This document shows positions 11,067 through 19,371 of a DNA stretch of 64,000 nt, in pieces. Within the stretch, counting starts at the first letter, position 1; every line of letters starts with the position of its first letter. This stretch comes from Nocardia nova SH22a (GTDB lineage Bacteria; Actinomycetota; Actinomycetes; Mycobacteriales; Mycobacteriaceae): positions 2,666,001-2,730,000 of the forward strand of contig NZ_CP006850.1 of the NCBI RefSeq assembly GCF_000523235.1, given 5' to 3'. Under the pieces are notes generated by a model, which was not told the DNA's origin, searched no databases, and worked only from the letters and a program-made list of their open reading frames with translations. The position numbers were made by a program, and so were the translations under genes.

Positions 11067-11854
11067 GCCGTCTGCAATCGACCTTCGATGCCTGCCGCGC
11101 CGAGGGTCGTGCCGCCCTGATCGGCTATCTGCCCGCCGGATATCCGGACCTCGCCGGATCCATCGAGGTGTGCACCGCGATGGTCGAATCCGGTTGCGAC
11201 ATCATCGAAGTAGGCGTCGCCTACTCCGATCCCGTGATGGACGGCCCCACCATCCAGGCCGCCGCCGAACAGGCCCTGCGCGGTGGCGTCCGGGTCCGGG
11301 ACGTGTTCACCGTCGTCGAGGCGATCACCGCCGCCGGAGGCAAGGCCGTGGTGATGACCTACTGGAATCCGGTGCTGCAGTACGGCGTCGATCGTTTCTC
11401 CCGCGATCTGGCGGCGGCCGGTGGCGCGGGCCTGATCACCCCCAACCTGATCCCGGAGGAGGCGGGCGAGTGGTTCGACGCCTCGCGCGCCCACGATCTG
11501 GACCGCATCTTCCTGGTCGCGCCGTCCTCCACCGAGGAGCGGCTGGTCAAGACCATCGAGGCCAGTAGCGGATTCATCTACGCCGCCTCCACCATGGGCG
11601 TGACCGGCGCCCGCGACGCGGTGTCCTCGGCGGCGCCCGAACTGTGTGCCCGGGTGCGGGCGCACTCCGATATCCCGATCGGCGTCGGCCTCGGCGTGCG
11701 CGACGGCGCGCAGGCCGCCGAGATCGCCTCCTACGCGGACGGAGTCATCGTCGGCTCGGCCCTCGTCAGCGCGGCGGGGCAGGGCCTGGCAGAGGTCCGC
11801 GCGCTGACCGCGGAACTGGCCCGGGGCGTCCGCTCGGCAACCGTCGCGGGGTAG
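11063..11854 (+). CDS. trpA: Tryptophan synthase alpha chain
   Basis: A 263-aa barrel that cleaves indole-3-glycerol phosphate and channels indole to TrpB. Catalytic Glu and Asp are in [20 protein letters not shown] (about residues 49-60). Phosphate-binding parts are [11 protein letters not shown] and [13 protein letters not shown]. The GTG start overlaps the trpB stop. A hairpin that could end the operon overlaps its stop codon. Confidence 0.97.
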   Translation: MSRLQSTFDACRAEGRAALIGYLPAGYPDLAGSIEVCTAMVESGCDIIEVGVAYSDPVMDGPTIQAAAEQALRGGVRVRDVFTVVEAITAAGGKAVVMTYWNPVLQYGVDRFSRDLAAAGGAGLITPNLIPEEAGEWFDASRAHDLDRIFLVAPSSTEERLVKTIEASSGFIYAASTMGVTGARDAVSSAAPELCARVRAHSDIPIGVGLGVRDGAQAAEIASYADGVIVGSALVSAAGQGLAEVRALTAELARGVRSATVAG

Positions 11855-11864
11855 TCGCGACGGT
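11840..11864 (+). terminator. Hairpin at the end of the trp operon
   Basis: A perfect 9-bp stem, ACCGTCGCG with CGCGACGGT, closes a 7-base loop across the trpA stop codon. No T-tract follows. It is a plausible terminator separating the trp operon from lgt. Confidence 0.55.
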
Positions 11865-11914
11865 CGCCCGCCCGTTAGCCCACCCGCGATCCGGTCCGCG
11901 CGCGCGGACTCCGT

Positions 11915-11920
11915 TACGGT
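11915..11920 (+). promoter_or_regulatory. -10 element of lgt; predicted leaderless transcript
   Basis: TACGGT is followed by seven bases and the GTG at 11928. This picks 11928 over the in-frame GTG at 11919, which overlaps the -10 element. Confidence 0.5.
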
Positions 11921-11927
11921 GGGCCCC

Positions 11928-13181
11928 GTGACTTTTCCAGTCCTGGCAGACGGCGTAGATGTGCACGGTGGGGCGGTACTGGCGTATATCCCCAGTCCGC
12001 CGCGCGGGGTGTGGGATGTGGGCCCGTTCCCGCTGCGCGCGTACGCGATCTGCATCATCATCGGCATCATCGTCGCGATCTGGTGGGGGGAGCGGCGCTG
12101 GCGGGAGCGTGGCGGCCAGCCCGGGGCGGTGCTGGACGTGGCGATGTTCGCGGTGCCGTTCGGGCTCGTGGGCGGGCGGCTCTATCACGTGGCCACCGAC
12201 TGGGAGAAGTATTTCGGCGCGGGCGGGCATCCGATCAACGCCCTGAAGATCTGGGAGGGCGGCCTCGGAATCTGGGGCGCGGTCCTGCTCGGCGGCATCG
12301 GCGCCTGGATCGGCTGCCGGGTCTACCGGATCCCGTTGCCCGCCTTCGGCGATGCGATCGCCCCGGCCATCCTGCTCGCGCAGGGCATCGGCCGTCTCGG
12401 CAACTATTTCAACCAGGAACTCTACGGCCGCAAGACCGATCTGCCGTGGGGTCTCGAGATCTATCTGCGATTCGACTCCAACGGTCAGCTCGACATGATG
12501 AACGGTGTCTCCACCGGCGTGGTCGACAAGATCGTGCAGCCGACCTTCCTCTACGAGCTGGTCTGGAATCTGCTCGGGGTCCTGGTCCTGATCATGGTCG
12601 ACCGCCGCTGGCGGGTCGGTCACGGCCGCCTGTTCGCCCTGTACGTGGCGATCTACACCTTCGGCCGGTTCTGGGTGGAGTTGCTGCGCGACGACGAGGC
12701 CACCCACATCTTCGGAATCCGCGTCAACTCCTACACCTCCGCGATCGTATTCCTGTGCGCGCTGGCGTATTTCGCGCTCGCCACCAAGGGGCGTGAGACC
12801 GCCGCGCAACTCGCGTCCGGCGGTGACCGGCCGTGGCCGTGGCAGTGGGGTGCGCTGCGCCGCTTCGGCGCCGCTCCGCAGGAGGCCGAGGCGGCCGCGG
12901 GCGATCGGGACGACGCCGACGCCACCACGGACACCGCCACCGAGACGGATACCGCCGACGACACAGATACCGCCGACGACACGGACGCCGCGACCGACAC
13001 GACGACGGACACCGACACCGGCACGGACGAATCCGAGGACACCGCGGCCGGTCCGGACGATTCCGTCACCGAGGACGGCAACGATCCGGACGCCGCCGCC
13101 GATGACACGGACGCGGCGCAGGGATCGGACCAGAGCACATCATCGCGGACCCGGGGCCGGAAGAAGGCGAAGAAGATCTGA
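11928..13181 (+). CDS. lgt: Prolipoprotein diacylglyceryl transferase with an acidic C-terminal tail
   Basis: Lgt transfers diacylglycerol to the lipobox cysteine of prolipoproteins at the cytoplasmic membrane. The Lgt signature GRLGNYFNQELYGRKTDLPWG is present at about residues 155-175 with its Arg, Asn and Glu residues, and the hydrophobic pattern fits seven membrane segments. The N terminus YIPSPPRGVW matches mycobacterial Lgt. Unusually, the last roughly 90 residues (from about 325) are a low-complexity tail of Asp, Thr, Ala and Glu with DTDTADDTD-like repeats, ending in a basic KKAKK cluster. A long extension is also known in mycobacterial Lgt. The following gene starts 28 bp downstream. 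Confidence 0.93.
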   Translation: MTFPVLADGVDVHGGAVLAYIPSPPRGVWDVGPFPLRAYAICIIIGIIVAIWWGERRWRERGGQPGAVLDVAMFAVPFGLVGGRLYHVATDWEKYFGAGGHPINALKIWEGGLGIWGAVLLGGIGAWIGCRVYRIPLPAFGDAIAPAILLAQGIGRLGNYFNQELYGRKTDLPWGLEIYLRFDSNGQLDMMNGVSTGVVDKIVQPTFLYELVWNLLGVLVLIMVDRRWRVGHGRLFALYVAIYTFGRFWVELLRDDEATHIFGIRVNSYTSAIVFLCALAYFALATKGRETAAQLASGGDRPWPWQWGALRRFGAAPQEAEAAAGDRDDADATTDTATETDTADDTDTADDTDAATDTTTDTDTGTDESEDTAAGPDDSVTEDGNDPDAAADDTDAAQGSDQSTSSRTRGRKKAKKI

Positions 13182-13209
13182 GCGGCCACCGCTCCCGGAG
13201 GAGGACCTC

Positions 13210-13749
13210 GTGACCGACCCCTACCAGCCGCCGTCCGGTTACGGCCCGCAATTCGGTGCGCCCGGCACCGGATCGGGAGCACCCTACGGCCAGCCGGGCT
13301 ACGGTCCGCCGTCCGCTCCGTACAGCGGCCCGCCCTCCGGCCCGTACCCTCACCCGCCGTCGGACCCGTACGGCCATCTGCCCGCCGACCCCTACGCCCA
13401 GCCTCCGGGGTTCGCGCTCGCGATCGGTGACATCGGAATCACCGATCGCACGGTCGTGACCCCCTCCGGCACCTTCACCTTGCGAGGTGCGATCTGGACC
13501 GTGACCGATATGTCGCAGTCATCGGAGCGCATCCCGCCCTGGGCGATCGTCATGGCCATCCTGTTCTTCCCGTTCTGCTTCCTCGGACTGCTGTTCCTGC
13601 TTGTCAAGGAACGGACGCTGACGGGCTTCGTGCAGGTGACCGTGGCGGCCGACGGCAGATTCCACTCGACGATGGTGCCGGTCGTGAACGAGAACACCTT
13701 CATGATGGTCATGCAGCAGGTGAATCACGCACGCTCGCTCAGCGCGTGA
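13210..13749 (+). CDS. Membrane protein with a Pro-Gly-Tyr-rich N terminus
   Basis: A 179-aa protein of unknown function. The first 65 residues are repeats rich in Pro, Gly, Tyr and Ser, as in many actinobacterial membrane proteins. A hydrophobic segment, PPWAIVMAILFFPFCFLGLL, sits at about residues 113-132. The regions on either side (residues 70-105 and 138-179) look like short beta-rich domains. The GTG at 13210 is preceded by GGAGGAGGA, which decides the start, although the frame is open into lgt. It is probably cotranscribed with lgt. Confidence 0.8.
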   Translation: MTDPYQPPSGYGPQFGAPGTGSGAPYGQPGYGPPSAPYSGPPSGPYPHPPSDPYGHLPADPYAQPPGFALAIGDIGITDRTVVTPSGTFTLRGAIWTVTDMSQSSERIPPWAIVMAILFFPFCFLGLLFLLVKERTLTGFVQVTVAADGRFHSTMVPVVNENTFMMVMQQVNHARSLSA

Positions 13750-13797
13750 CCCGGCGGGCGGGGGTGTGCCGACAAGCGCGCCTCCCCCGGGCAGGAC

Positions 13798-13803
13798 TAG
13801 GCT
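13798..13803 (+). promoter_or_regulatory. -10 element of pyk; predicted leaderless transcript
   Basis: TAGGCT is followed by six bases and the GTG at 13810, which is itself followed by an ATG codon. Confidence 0.62.
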
Positions 13804-13809
13804 CGAGCC

Positions 13810-15231
13810 GTGATGCGACGGACAAAGATTGTGTGCACCCTAGGTCCCGCCACGGCGACCGAGGATCGGATCCGCGAACTTGTCGACAGCGGCATGGACG
13901 TGGCCCGGTTGAATTTCAGTCACGGAGAACACGCCGATCACGCCGAGAACTATCACAAGGTGCGGCACGCGGCCGAGCAGATGAGCCGTGCCGTCGGCAT
14001 TCTCGCCGATCTGCAGGGGCCCAAGATCCGCCTCGGCAGATTCGCCGAAGGCCGCACCACGTGGGCGACGGGCGAGGAGGTGCGGATCACGGTCGACGCC
14101 GTGGAAGGCACCCACGATCGCGTCTCCACCACCTACAAACAACTCGCCGAGGACGCGAAGGCCGGTGACCGTCTGCTCGTCGACGACGGCAAGGTCGGCC
14201 TGACGGTGCTCCGTGTCGACGGCAACGATGTCGTCTGCCGGGTCACCGAGGGCGGCCCGGTGTCCAACAACAAGGGAGTCTCGCTGCCCGGTATGGACGT
14301 GTCCGTACCGGCGTTGTCCGAGAAGGACATCGAGGATCTGGAATTCGCGCTGAAGCTCGGGGTCGACTTCATCGCGCTGTCGTTCGTGCGCTCGCCCTCG
14401 GACGTCGAGCTGGTGCACGACATCATGGATCGGGTCGGGCGCCGGGTGCCGGTGATCGGCAAACTCGAAAAGCCCGAAGCCATCGACAATCTCGAGGCGA
14501 TCGTGCTGGCCTTCGACGCGATCATGGTGGCCCGCGGTGATCTCGGCGTGGAACTGCCGCTCGAGCAGGTGCCGCTGGTGCAGAAGCGGTCCATCCAGAT
14601 GGCAAGGGAGAACGCCAAACCCGTCATCGTCGCCACCCAGATGCTGGAGTCGATGATCGGCAACTCCCGCCCGACCCGCGCCGAGGCCTCCGATGTCGCC
14701 AACGCGGTGCTCGACGGCGCCGACGCGGTGATGCTGTCCGGTGAGACCTCGGTCGGCCAGTATCCGATCGAGACGGTGCGCACCATGGCGCGCATCGTGC
14801 ACGCGGTGGAATCCGAATCCTCCACCCGGGTTCCGCCGCTGACCCACGTGCCGCGTACCAAGCGCGGTGTCATCTCCTACGCCGCCCGCGACATCGGCGA
14901 GCGGCTCAACGCCAAGGCACTGGTCGCCTTCACCCAGTCCGGTGACACGGTGCGGCGGCTGGCCCGGCTGCACACCACGCTGCCGCTGCTGGCGTTCACC
15001 CCGCTGCCGGAGGTGCGCAGCCAGCTGGCGCTGACCTGGGGCGTGGAGACGTTCATCGTGCCGCCGGTCGGCACCACCGACGAGATGATCGGCCAGGTCG
15101 ACAAGGAACTGCTGTCGCTCAACCGCTACACCAAGGGCGATCTGGTGGTGATCGTGGCCGGTTCCCCGCCGGGTACCGTCGGGTCCACGAATCTGATCCA
15201 CGTGCACCGCATCGGCGAGGAGGACCACTAG
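13810..15231 (+). CDS. pyk: Pyruvate kinase
   Basis: A 473-aa glycolytic enzyme that makes pyruvate and ATP from phosphoenolpyruvate and ADP. The N-terminal RRTKIVCTLGPAT, the active-site IGKLEKPEAIDNLEAI with the proton-transfer Lys (about residue 219), and the metal-binding MVARGDLGVELP (about 237-248) are all present, followed by TRAEASDVANAVLDGADAVMLSGET. The C-terminal allosteric domain is complete. The start could be GTG 13810 or ATG 13813; the promoter spacing favours 13810. tesB begins directly after the stop codon. Confidence 0.96.
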   Translation: MMRRTKIVCTLGPATATEDRIRELVDSGMDVARLNFSHGEHADHAENYHKVRHAAEQMSRAVGILADLQGPKIRLGRFAEGRTTWATGEEVRITVDAVEGTHDRVSTTYKQLAEDAKAGDRLLVDDGKVGLTVLRVDGNDVVCRVTEGGPVSNNKGVSLPGMDVSVPALSEKDIEDLEFALKLGVDFIALSFVRSPSDVELVHDIMDRVGRRVPVIGKLEKPEAIDNLEAIVLAFDAIMVARGDLGVELPLEQVPLVQKRSIQMARENAKPVIVATQMLESMIGNSRPTRAEASDVANAVLDGADAVMLSGETSVGQYPIETVRTMARIVHAVESESSTRVPPLTHVPRTKRGVISYAARDIGERLNAKALVAFTQSGDTVRRLARLHTTLPLLAFTPLPEVRSQLALTWGVETFIVPPVGTTDEMIGQVDKELLSLNRYTKGDLVVIVAGSPPGTVGSTNLIHVHRIGEEDH

Positions 15232-16143
15232 TTGAGCGCATCACCGGTCGAATCGGCGGTCACCGGCGACGATTCCACGGGCGGCGGTGACCTCGCGGTC
15301 CTGCTCGGCCTGCTGGATCTGCAGGAGATCGGCGAGGACACCTTCCTCGGGCATCACCCGGAGAAGGTGTGGAGCCGCACCTTCGGCGGGCAACTGGTGG
15401 CGCAGGCGATCGTCGCCGCGGGCCGCACGGTCGGGCCGGGGCGCCCGGTGCATGCGGTCAACGCGCATTTCGTGCGCGGCGGCGATGTGCGCAAGCCGAT
15501 CGAATACCGGGTGGAACGGCACCGCGACGGACGCAACTTCGCCAACCGCACGGTGACGGCGTATCAGGACGATCAGGAACTGTTCGTGATGCTGGCGGCG
15601 TTCCAGGACTGGGCCAAGGGCCTGGAACATGCCAGCCCGCAGCCGCAGGTGCCCGATCCGGACGGCCTGCCGCGGGTGGAGGAGTCCTTCTCCGGGTTCG
15701 AGGACAAACTGCAGATGTTCGTCCAGGCGCCGCATCCGATCGATATGCGCTACACCAACGATCCGGCGTGGATCCTCAAGGGGACCGGCGGCACCCTCAA
15801 CCACAATCGGGTGTGGATGAAGGCCGACGGTGAACTGCCCGACGATCCGCTGATCCACGTTGCGACACTGGGATATTCGTCCGATACGACGGTGCTGGAC
15901 TCGATCATCACCACGCACGGATTGTCCTGGGGCCACGACCGGATCGTGGCCGCGACGGTGAACCACTCGATCTGGTTCCACCGTCCGTTCCGGTTCGACG
16001 ACTGGGCGCTGTACGCGACGCAGTCACCGGTGGCGGCCGGTTCGCGCGGCCTGGCCACCGGTCACTTCTATTCACGCGCCGGGGAACTGCTGGCCACCGT
16101 CGTGCAGGAGGGCGTGATCCGGCACTTCCCGGCACGCAAATGA
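15232..16143 (+). CDS. tesB: Acyl-CoA thioesterase II
   Basis: A 303-aa double hot-dog thioesterase that hydrolyses medium- and long-chain acyl-CoA. The Asp of the catalytic triad lies in VLDSIITTHGLSWG (about residue 223). The SRTFGGQLVAQAI segment near residue 45 and the GRGLATGHFY-like C-terminal strand (here SRGLATGHFY) are strong TesB features. It starts with TTG immediately after the pyk stop, so it is probably cotranscribed with pyk. M. tuberculosis tesB1 (Rv1618) also follows pykA. Confidence 0.93.
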   Translation: MSASPVESAVTGDDSTGGGDLAVLLGLLDLQEIGEDTFLGHHPEKVWSRTFGGQLVAQAIVAAGRTVGPGRPVHAVNAHFVRGGDVRKPIEYRVERHRDGRNFANRTVTAYQDDQELFVMLAAFQDWAKGLEHASPQPQVPDPDGLPRVEESFSGFEDKLQMFVQAPHPIDMRYTNDPAWILKGTGGTLNHNRVWMKADGELPDDPLIHVATLGYSSDTTVLDSIITTHGLSWGHDRIVAATVNHSIWFHRPFRFDDWALYATQSPVAAGSRGLATGHFYSRAGELLATVVQEGVIRHFPARK

Positions 16144-16161
16144 CAGCCGTGTGAGCTGGTT

Positions 16162-16566
16162 CTAGAGCCGTTCGCGGTTCTCGTCGAAGTCGTAGCTGTC
16201 GCGGTGCAGCGCCTGGATCGAGTAGGGGACGGCGTCGGAATCGGTGGCGATCCCGAGCAGCAGCCGGTGTTCGAGTGCGGCGAGGCCGGATTCGGTCAGC
16301 TGTTCGGGATCGCCGACCAGGCTGAGCGCGATCTCGTAGGTGCCCCGGGCGCCGGGGTCACGATCGGGATGATCCAGCCGCCACCGGGATTCCAGCAGCG
16401 AATGGGCGGGCTGATCGGTGTCGACGGGAAGGGTGAAGCGCCAAGCGAAGACGTCGTGCTCGGCGAGGTGGTCGTCGACCACGCAGCGCACGGTGTGCAC
16501 GACGCGGTCGAGCGTTTCCGGTGTGACGTAAACATGGAGTGAAACATCCGAAATTCGTTTCGGCAT
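16162..16566 (-). CDS. Conserved-looking cytoplasmic protein of unknown function
   Basis: A 134-aa acidic protein. The start at 16566 is chosen because AGGA lies seven bases upstream and the protein from there (MPKRISDVSLHVYV) begins a likely beta strand; a longer frame to 16656 is Ala/Gly-rich and unlikely. Alternating strands and helices suggest a small alpha-beta fold. No signal peptide, membrane segment or known motif is seen. It converges on tesB with an 18-bp gap. Confidence 0.6.
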   Translation of the reverse strand: MPKRISDVSLHVYVTPETLDRVVHTVRCVVDDHLAEHDVFAWRFTLPVDTDQPAHSLLESRWRLDHPDRDPGARGTYEIALSLVGDPEQLTESGLAALEHRLLLGIATDSDAVPYSIQALHRDSYDFDENRERL

Positions 16567-16685
16567 GTCTGTGTCCTGTTCCGGTGTCGAACCATCGGCG
16601 TCGGCAGTTTCAGCGGGGAGTCTAACCCCGTAACCGGATCGGCGAGTGGCTGGCATGCCCGGCCGGGGTGCGGCGGGCGGATTCG

Positions 16686-17321
16686 TCAGGCGTGTCGGCC
16701 GATTCGCGTGTGCTCGACCGGCGGAGGCGGTTCCTCGACCCGCCCGCCGGGCAGCAACACCAGCCGTGGCCGGCCGCGCGTGCCGGTGCCGGAATCCGTC
16801 CGGCGATGGGCGTGCAGGGCCAGCAGCAGCGGTACCAGAGTCTCGGCGATCCGATCGCCCACGGCACAGTATTTCTCGCTCGACAGGCCCACCGGGTCGG
16901 AGATGTTCTCGCGTCCGACGAGCGCCAGATCGTTACGGGCGCTGTCGATTGCGATGACGGTCCGGGCGCCGGAGACCTTGGCGACACGATAGGCCTCGAG
17001 CAGGGTGAAGGTGCGGGCGCGCGCGGCGGGCTCGAGTTCGGCGATGTGATCGCGGATCTGCTCGGTCATCGTGAGTATCAGGTCGGCGCGCGCGATCATC
17101 TCCGGCTTCAGCTTGCGTGCTGAGAAGTTGCTCGCATCGGCGCCGAGGCCGGTGATGGTTTGTGCCGCAAGCGGTTCGACGCCGAATCCGACCAGGGCCC
17201 GGGTGCCGGCGCTCTCGGCGGTCAGATCGTCGATTCCGTGTTCGGCCGCCACCGCGCGGGTCAGACGTTCGGCGATCACCGAGCGGCAGACGTTGCCGGT
17301 GCAGACGAACAGGACGTGCAT
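16686..17321 (-). CDS. Low-molecular-weight protein tyrosine phosphatase
   Basis: A 211-aa LMW-PTP/arsenate-reductase-fold protein. The P-loop CTGNVCRS, with nucleophile Cys7 and Arg13, is at the very N terminus, and the general-acid Asp is in the late NISDPVGLS motif (about residue 148). The core domain is close to family size; the last 45 residues, rich in Arg and Pro, are an extra tail. Homologues act as secreted or cytosolic tyrosine phosphatases; no signal peptide is seen here. The start at 17321 is fixed by the P-loop and by TACCGT six bases upstream, predicting a leaderless mRNA. Confidence 0.88.
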   Translation of the reverse strand: MHVLFVCTGNVCRSVIAERLTRAVAAEHGIDDLTAESAGTRALVGFGVEPLAAQTITGLGADASNFSARKLKPEMIARADLILTMTEQIRDHIAELEPAARARTFTLLEAYRVAKVSGARTVIAIDSARNDLALVGRENISDPVGLSSEKYCAVGDRIAETLVPLLLALHAHRRTDSGTGTRGRPRLVLLPGGRVEEPPPPVEHTRIGRHA

Positions 17322-17327
17322 ACCGAC

Positions 17328-17333
17328 ACGGTA
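17328..17333 (-). promoter_or_regulatory. -10 element of the phosphatase gene; predicted leaderless transcript
   Basis: On the minus strand TACCGT is followed by six bases and the ATG at 17321. Confidence 0.55.
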
Positions 17334-17466
17334 GGGCGCGCCCGGGTTCGCGAGAAGGCCGAAACGGCCGGAAACCGCTGATTTCGCGGGAAGTTCACCG
17401 GGCTGTCGCGTGTCGGCCGTGATCGTTTGCCAAAACTTCGCTGATCGGTCGTATCCGGGCTCGGAA

Positions 17467-18078
17467 CTACGTCCGTCCGGTCGATTCGGAACCCGCAGGG
17501 CCGGAGCCGGTTTCGCGGTGGCCGGGCGTCGCGCCGCCGGTCGCATAGTAGGCCGTCTCCTCGACCACCGGTGCGAGGGCGGGGTCGCCGTCGAGTCCGT
17601 CGTTGCGGACTCCGGCGCCACCGGCATTGTCGCGCGCACGGCCACGCGCGCCGAACAGGGGCCCGCGCATGGCGCGGGTGGGAGCGATGGCGCCGAGTCC
17701 GGTGGGCGTGCTCATATCGTCGTACATGGTGTCGATGCCGCCGCGCAGGAAGTACGCCTCGTGCCAGAATCCGGTCCCGCCGGAATCCCGCAGAAAACGC
17801 TGCCACCAGTCACGATGGGGTTGTGAGCGGGTCCAGCGCTCGAGACTGTCGAGATCGCGCCAGTACTGGCGGGCGCCCCAGTGCGGCGGCACCAGGGACC
17901 AGATGATGTCCTCGTGCCGCAGCAGCCCGTCCGGCCGATCCTGGTGTGAGCGATACAGTTTCGGACCCAGCCCCAGCAGCCGCAGCATTCCCCGTGGGGT
18001 GCGCACCCGCATCCCCAGATAGATCACCACCAGATCCGGATAGTCCGACAGATCGGCGGTGAGCCGGTTGACCCGCAT
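17467..18078 (-). CDS. DUF4188-family protein
   Basis: A 203-aa protein. The first 135 residues (VIYLGMRV, EDIIWSLVPPHWGARQYWRDLDSLERW, GTGFWHEAYFLRGGIDTMYDDM) resemble DUF4188, a ferredoxin-like-fold family related to fungal monooxygenase-type proteins with a conserved His in the FWHEAY motif. The reaction is unknown. The last 65 residues are Gly/Ala/Thr-rich and look disordered. AGGAGG lies 8-9 bases upstream of the ATG. It borders the integrated element; the attL repeat begins 126 bp upstream of its start. Confidence 0.75.
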   Translation of the reverse strand: MRVNRLTADLSDYPDLVVIYLGMRVRTPRGMLRLLGLGPKLYRSHQDRPDGLLRHEDIIWSLVPPHWGARQYWRDLDSLERWTRSQPHRDWWQRFLRDSGGTGFWHEAYFLRGGIDTMYDDMSTPTGLGAIAPTRAMRGPLFGARGRARDNAGGAGVRNDGLDGDPALAPVVEETAYYATGGATPGHRETGSGPAGSESTGRT

Positions 18079-18203
18079 ATGTGCGACCTCCTGGATCCCG
18101 GGGTCGTGTGATCCACCCTACGCGCGTGAACACGGAACACCCCGCCGCCCGGTTCGATCATCGGGAGCGAAATCCTGGAGTGCGGGGAGCGTAGCCCCGA
18201 GAA

Positions 18204-18259
18204 TGGTGCCGAGTGTGGGACTCGAACCCACACGTCCGTGAGGACAACGGTTTTTGAGA
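18204..18259. repeat. attL: 56-bp copy of the tRNA-Leu 3' part
   Basis: Identical over 56 bp to 29959-30014. It contains, on the minus strand, the tRNA from the anticodon loop through the variable and T arms to the encoded CCA end. The identity stops abruptly on both sides (A against C on the left, T against C on the right). It is an integration footprint, not a functional tRNA gene. Confidence 0.92.
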
Positions 18260-18375
18260 TTGTCGTTCTCGGCGTTTGGCTAGATCGGGTGTCGTTGGCG
18301 GCAATGGGACTGGGGGACTGACCAGCGATTTCGCTCGTTGGGTTCGTTGGTAGGTGTCGGTCGGATTCCGGAACG

Positions 18376-18395
18376 CTGCGGACCAACTGCGGACC
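18376..18395 (+). repeat. Candidate integrase arm-type site, left end
   Basis: A 20-bp sequence identical to 29892-29911 and in the same orientation. It is built as a tandem of CTGCGGACC at 11-bp spacing. It lies about 116 bp inside attL; the partner lies 47 bp inside attR. When the element circularises the two sites flank the attP core, as arm-type integrase or Xis sites do. Confidence 0.6.
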
Positions 18396-18545
18396 ATCGA
18401 TCGAATCGGCGGATAGGGATGCCTGTCTGCCGATTCGTCATGTCTGGACCACGGTTGGCCCTGGTGGTGGTCGGGATGCGTGCATGGGTGGGCTGGCTGC
18501 CGCCTGCCCGATATGGCCTGCCCTTCGCGCGTAGAGGCTCCGGGG

Positions 18546-18595
18546 TCAAGGGTGGACGGAGTCCATCAGCGGAGCTGACGCGGATGCGCCCTTGA
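18546..18595. repeat. Cloverleaf-like element, copy 1
   Basis: A 50-base sequence that pairs completely: outer stem TCAAGGG/CCCTTGA (7 bp), then three arms in a row: TGGAC/GTCCA with loop GGA, TCAGC/GCTGA with loop GGA, and CGC/GCG with loop GGAT. No base is left outside a stem or loop. Copy 2 at 19372-19422 keeps the same fold with a compensatory pair change in arm 1. Confidence 0.7.
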
Positions 18596-18757
18596 GGCTG
18601 GAGGGGCGCGGGATCACAATGCAGGCCGACCACCACCAGGGCCACGTGGCCGAAGGTCACGCACTTCCGCGCGCTCAACGGTTCGATCGGTCGGGAAAGA
18701 GTTCGGCAAAGGGTGACATGAGCAGTCGACCGGGCAGGGCGCCGGGGGGTTTGTGCT

Positions 18758-18807
18758 CGGCTGCGGGAGGCCAGATCGGGGACGGCTGGCGTCGCGCCCA
18801 GCACTGC
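18758..18807. repeat. Direct repeat of about 50 bp, copy 1
   Basis: Closely similar to 19666-19714, both starting CGGCTGCGGGAGG and ending around CCCAGCACT, with a few substitutions and a small gap. It suggests that parts of the left end arose by duplication. Confidence 0.6.
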
Positions 18808-18968
18808 CTCGTCATCGAAAAGTGGTCAGACCGCGGCGAGCACCGTTCTACCCCGTCGCCAGAGCGGCACCCCTCGTCGTGAACGGGCGCGGGATCGGTT
18901 CGGGTCGGGGCTGTCTTCAATAGATAAAAGGCGAATTCGGCAGCAACTCAATCGAAGTGGTGGCGGTC

Positions 18969-19006
18969 GCCCGGTACGGACGGAAAGGACTTCGTCCGTA
19001 CCGGGC
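18969..19006. terminator. Long perfect hairpin downstream of the zinc-ribbon gene
   Basis: A perfect 14-bp stem, GCCCGGTACGGACG with its complement, closes a 10-base loop. It lies 127 bp downstream of the minus-strand zinc-ribbon gene and may terminate it; no T-run follows. It could instead be a replication or transfer structure of the element. Confidence 0.45.
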
Positions 19007-19132
19007 TTCCGATGTCCCCGGATAGCCAGGGTCCGGGGTCTCGCGGCCGGGAGTCGGCATCGTTGGCGACTCGCTGCCCGACGACGGTGGCGGGCGGCCG
19101 GAAGCTGGTGGGGGCCGAAGCCCCCAGGTCGC

Positions 19133-19306
19133 TCAGCCCGCGTACCGCTCGACCCAGTCGAGCATCCGGTAGAACTCGTCGGAGCCGATCGGGTAGTGGT
19201 CCTGGCATTCGGAGCAGAGCTGGTAGTCGGGGGTGAGGTAGGTGGCCTCCTTCTCGCAGATGTCGCAGATGAAGGAGAGCTTTCCGCCGCTTGCGTCGAG
19301 GCTCAT
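19133..19306 (-). CDS. Small zinc-ribbon-like protein (57 aa)
   Basis: The protein has two Cys-x2-Cys knuckles, CDIC (residues 15-18) and CSEC (about 32-35), separated by 13 residues, a spacing that suits a zinc ribbon. A short helical tail, DEFYRMLDWVERYAG, follows. AGGA lies about ten bases before the ATG. Function is unknown; small zinc ribbons often bind nucleic acid or a partner protein. A decayed copy of the same gene lies in inverted orientation at about 19480-19643, which shows that this frame was once used as protein. Confidence 0.6.
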   Translation of the reverse strand: MSLDASGGKLSFICDICEKEATYLTPDYQLCSECQDHYPIGSDEFYRMLDWVERYAG

Positions 19307-19371
19307 GAGGGGTGTCCTTTCCGGTCGTGTTGTTCTGGCTGAGGACGCCTCGATCACGGGCCGGTCGTGGG

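Larger units (their letters stand above)
18260..19132. other. Left end of the AICE: gene-poor structured DNA
   Basis: I found no convincing gene here. The region holds an integrase-arm candidate, an 18-bp inverted repeat (18457-18474 with 18626-18643) around a cloverleaf-like element (18546-18595), one copy of a roughly 50-bp repeat (18758-18807, second copy 19666-19714) and a 14-bp perfect hairpin (18969-19006). Open frames are Arg/Pro/Gly-rich and have no ribosome binding sites. Confidence 0.6.

Noticed and set aside
18204..18259. tRNA-like sequence at the left end of the AICE as a second tRNA-Leu gene
   Set aside because: It lacks the 5' half (acceptor 5' strand, D arm and half of the anticodon stem), so it is only the att footprint.
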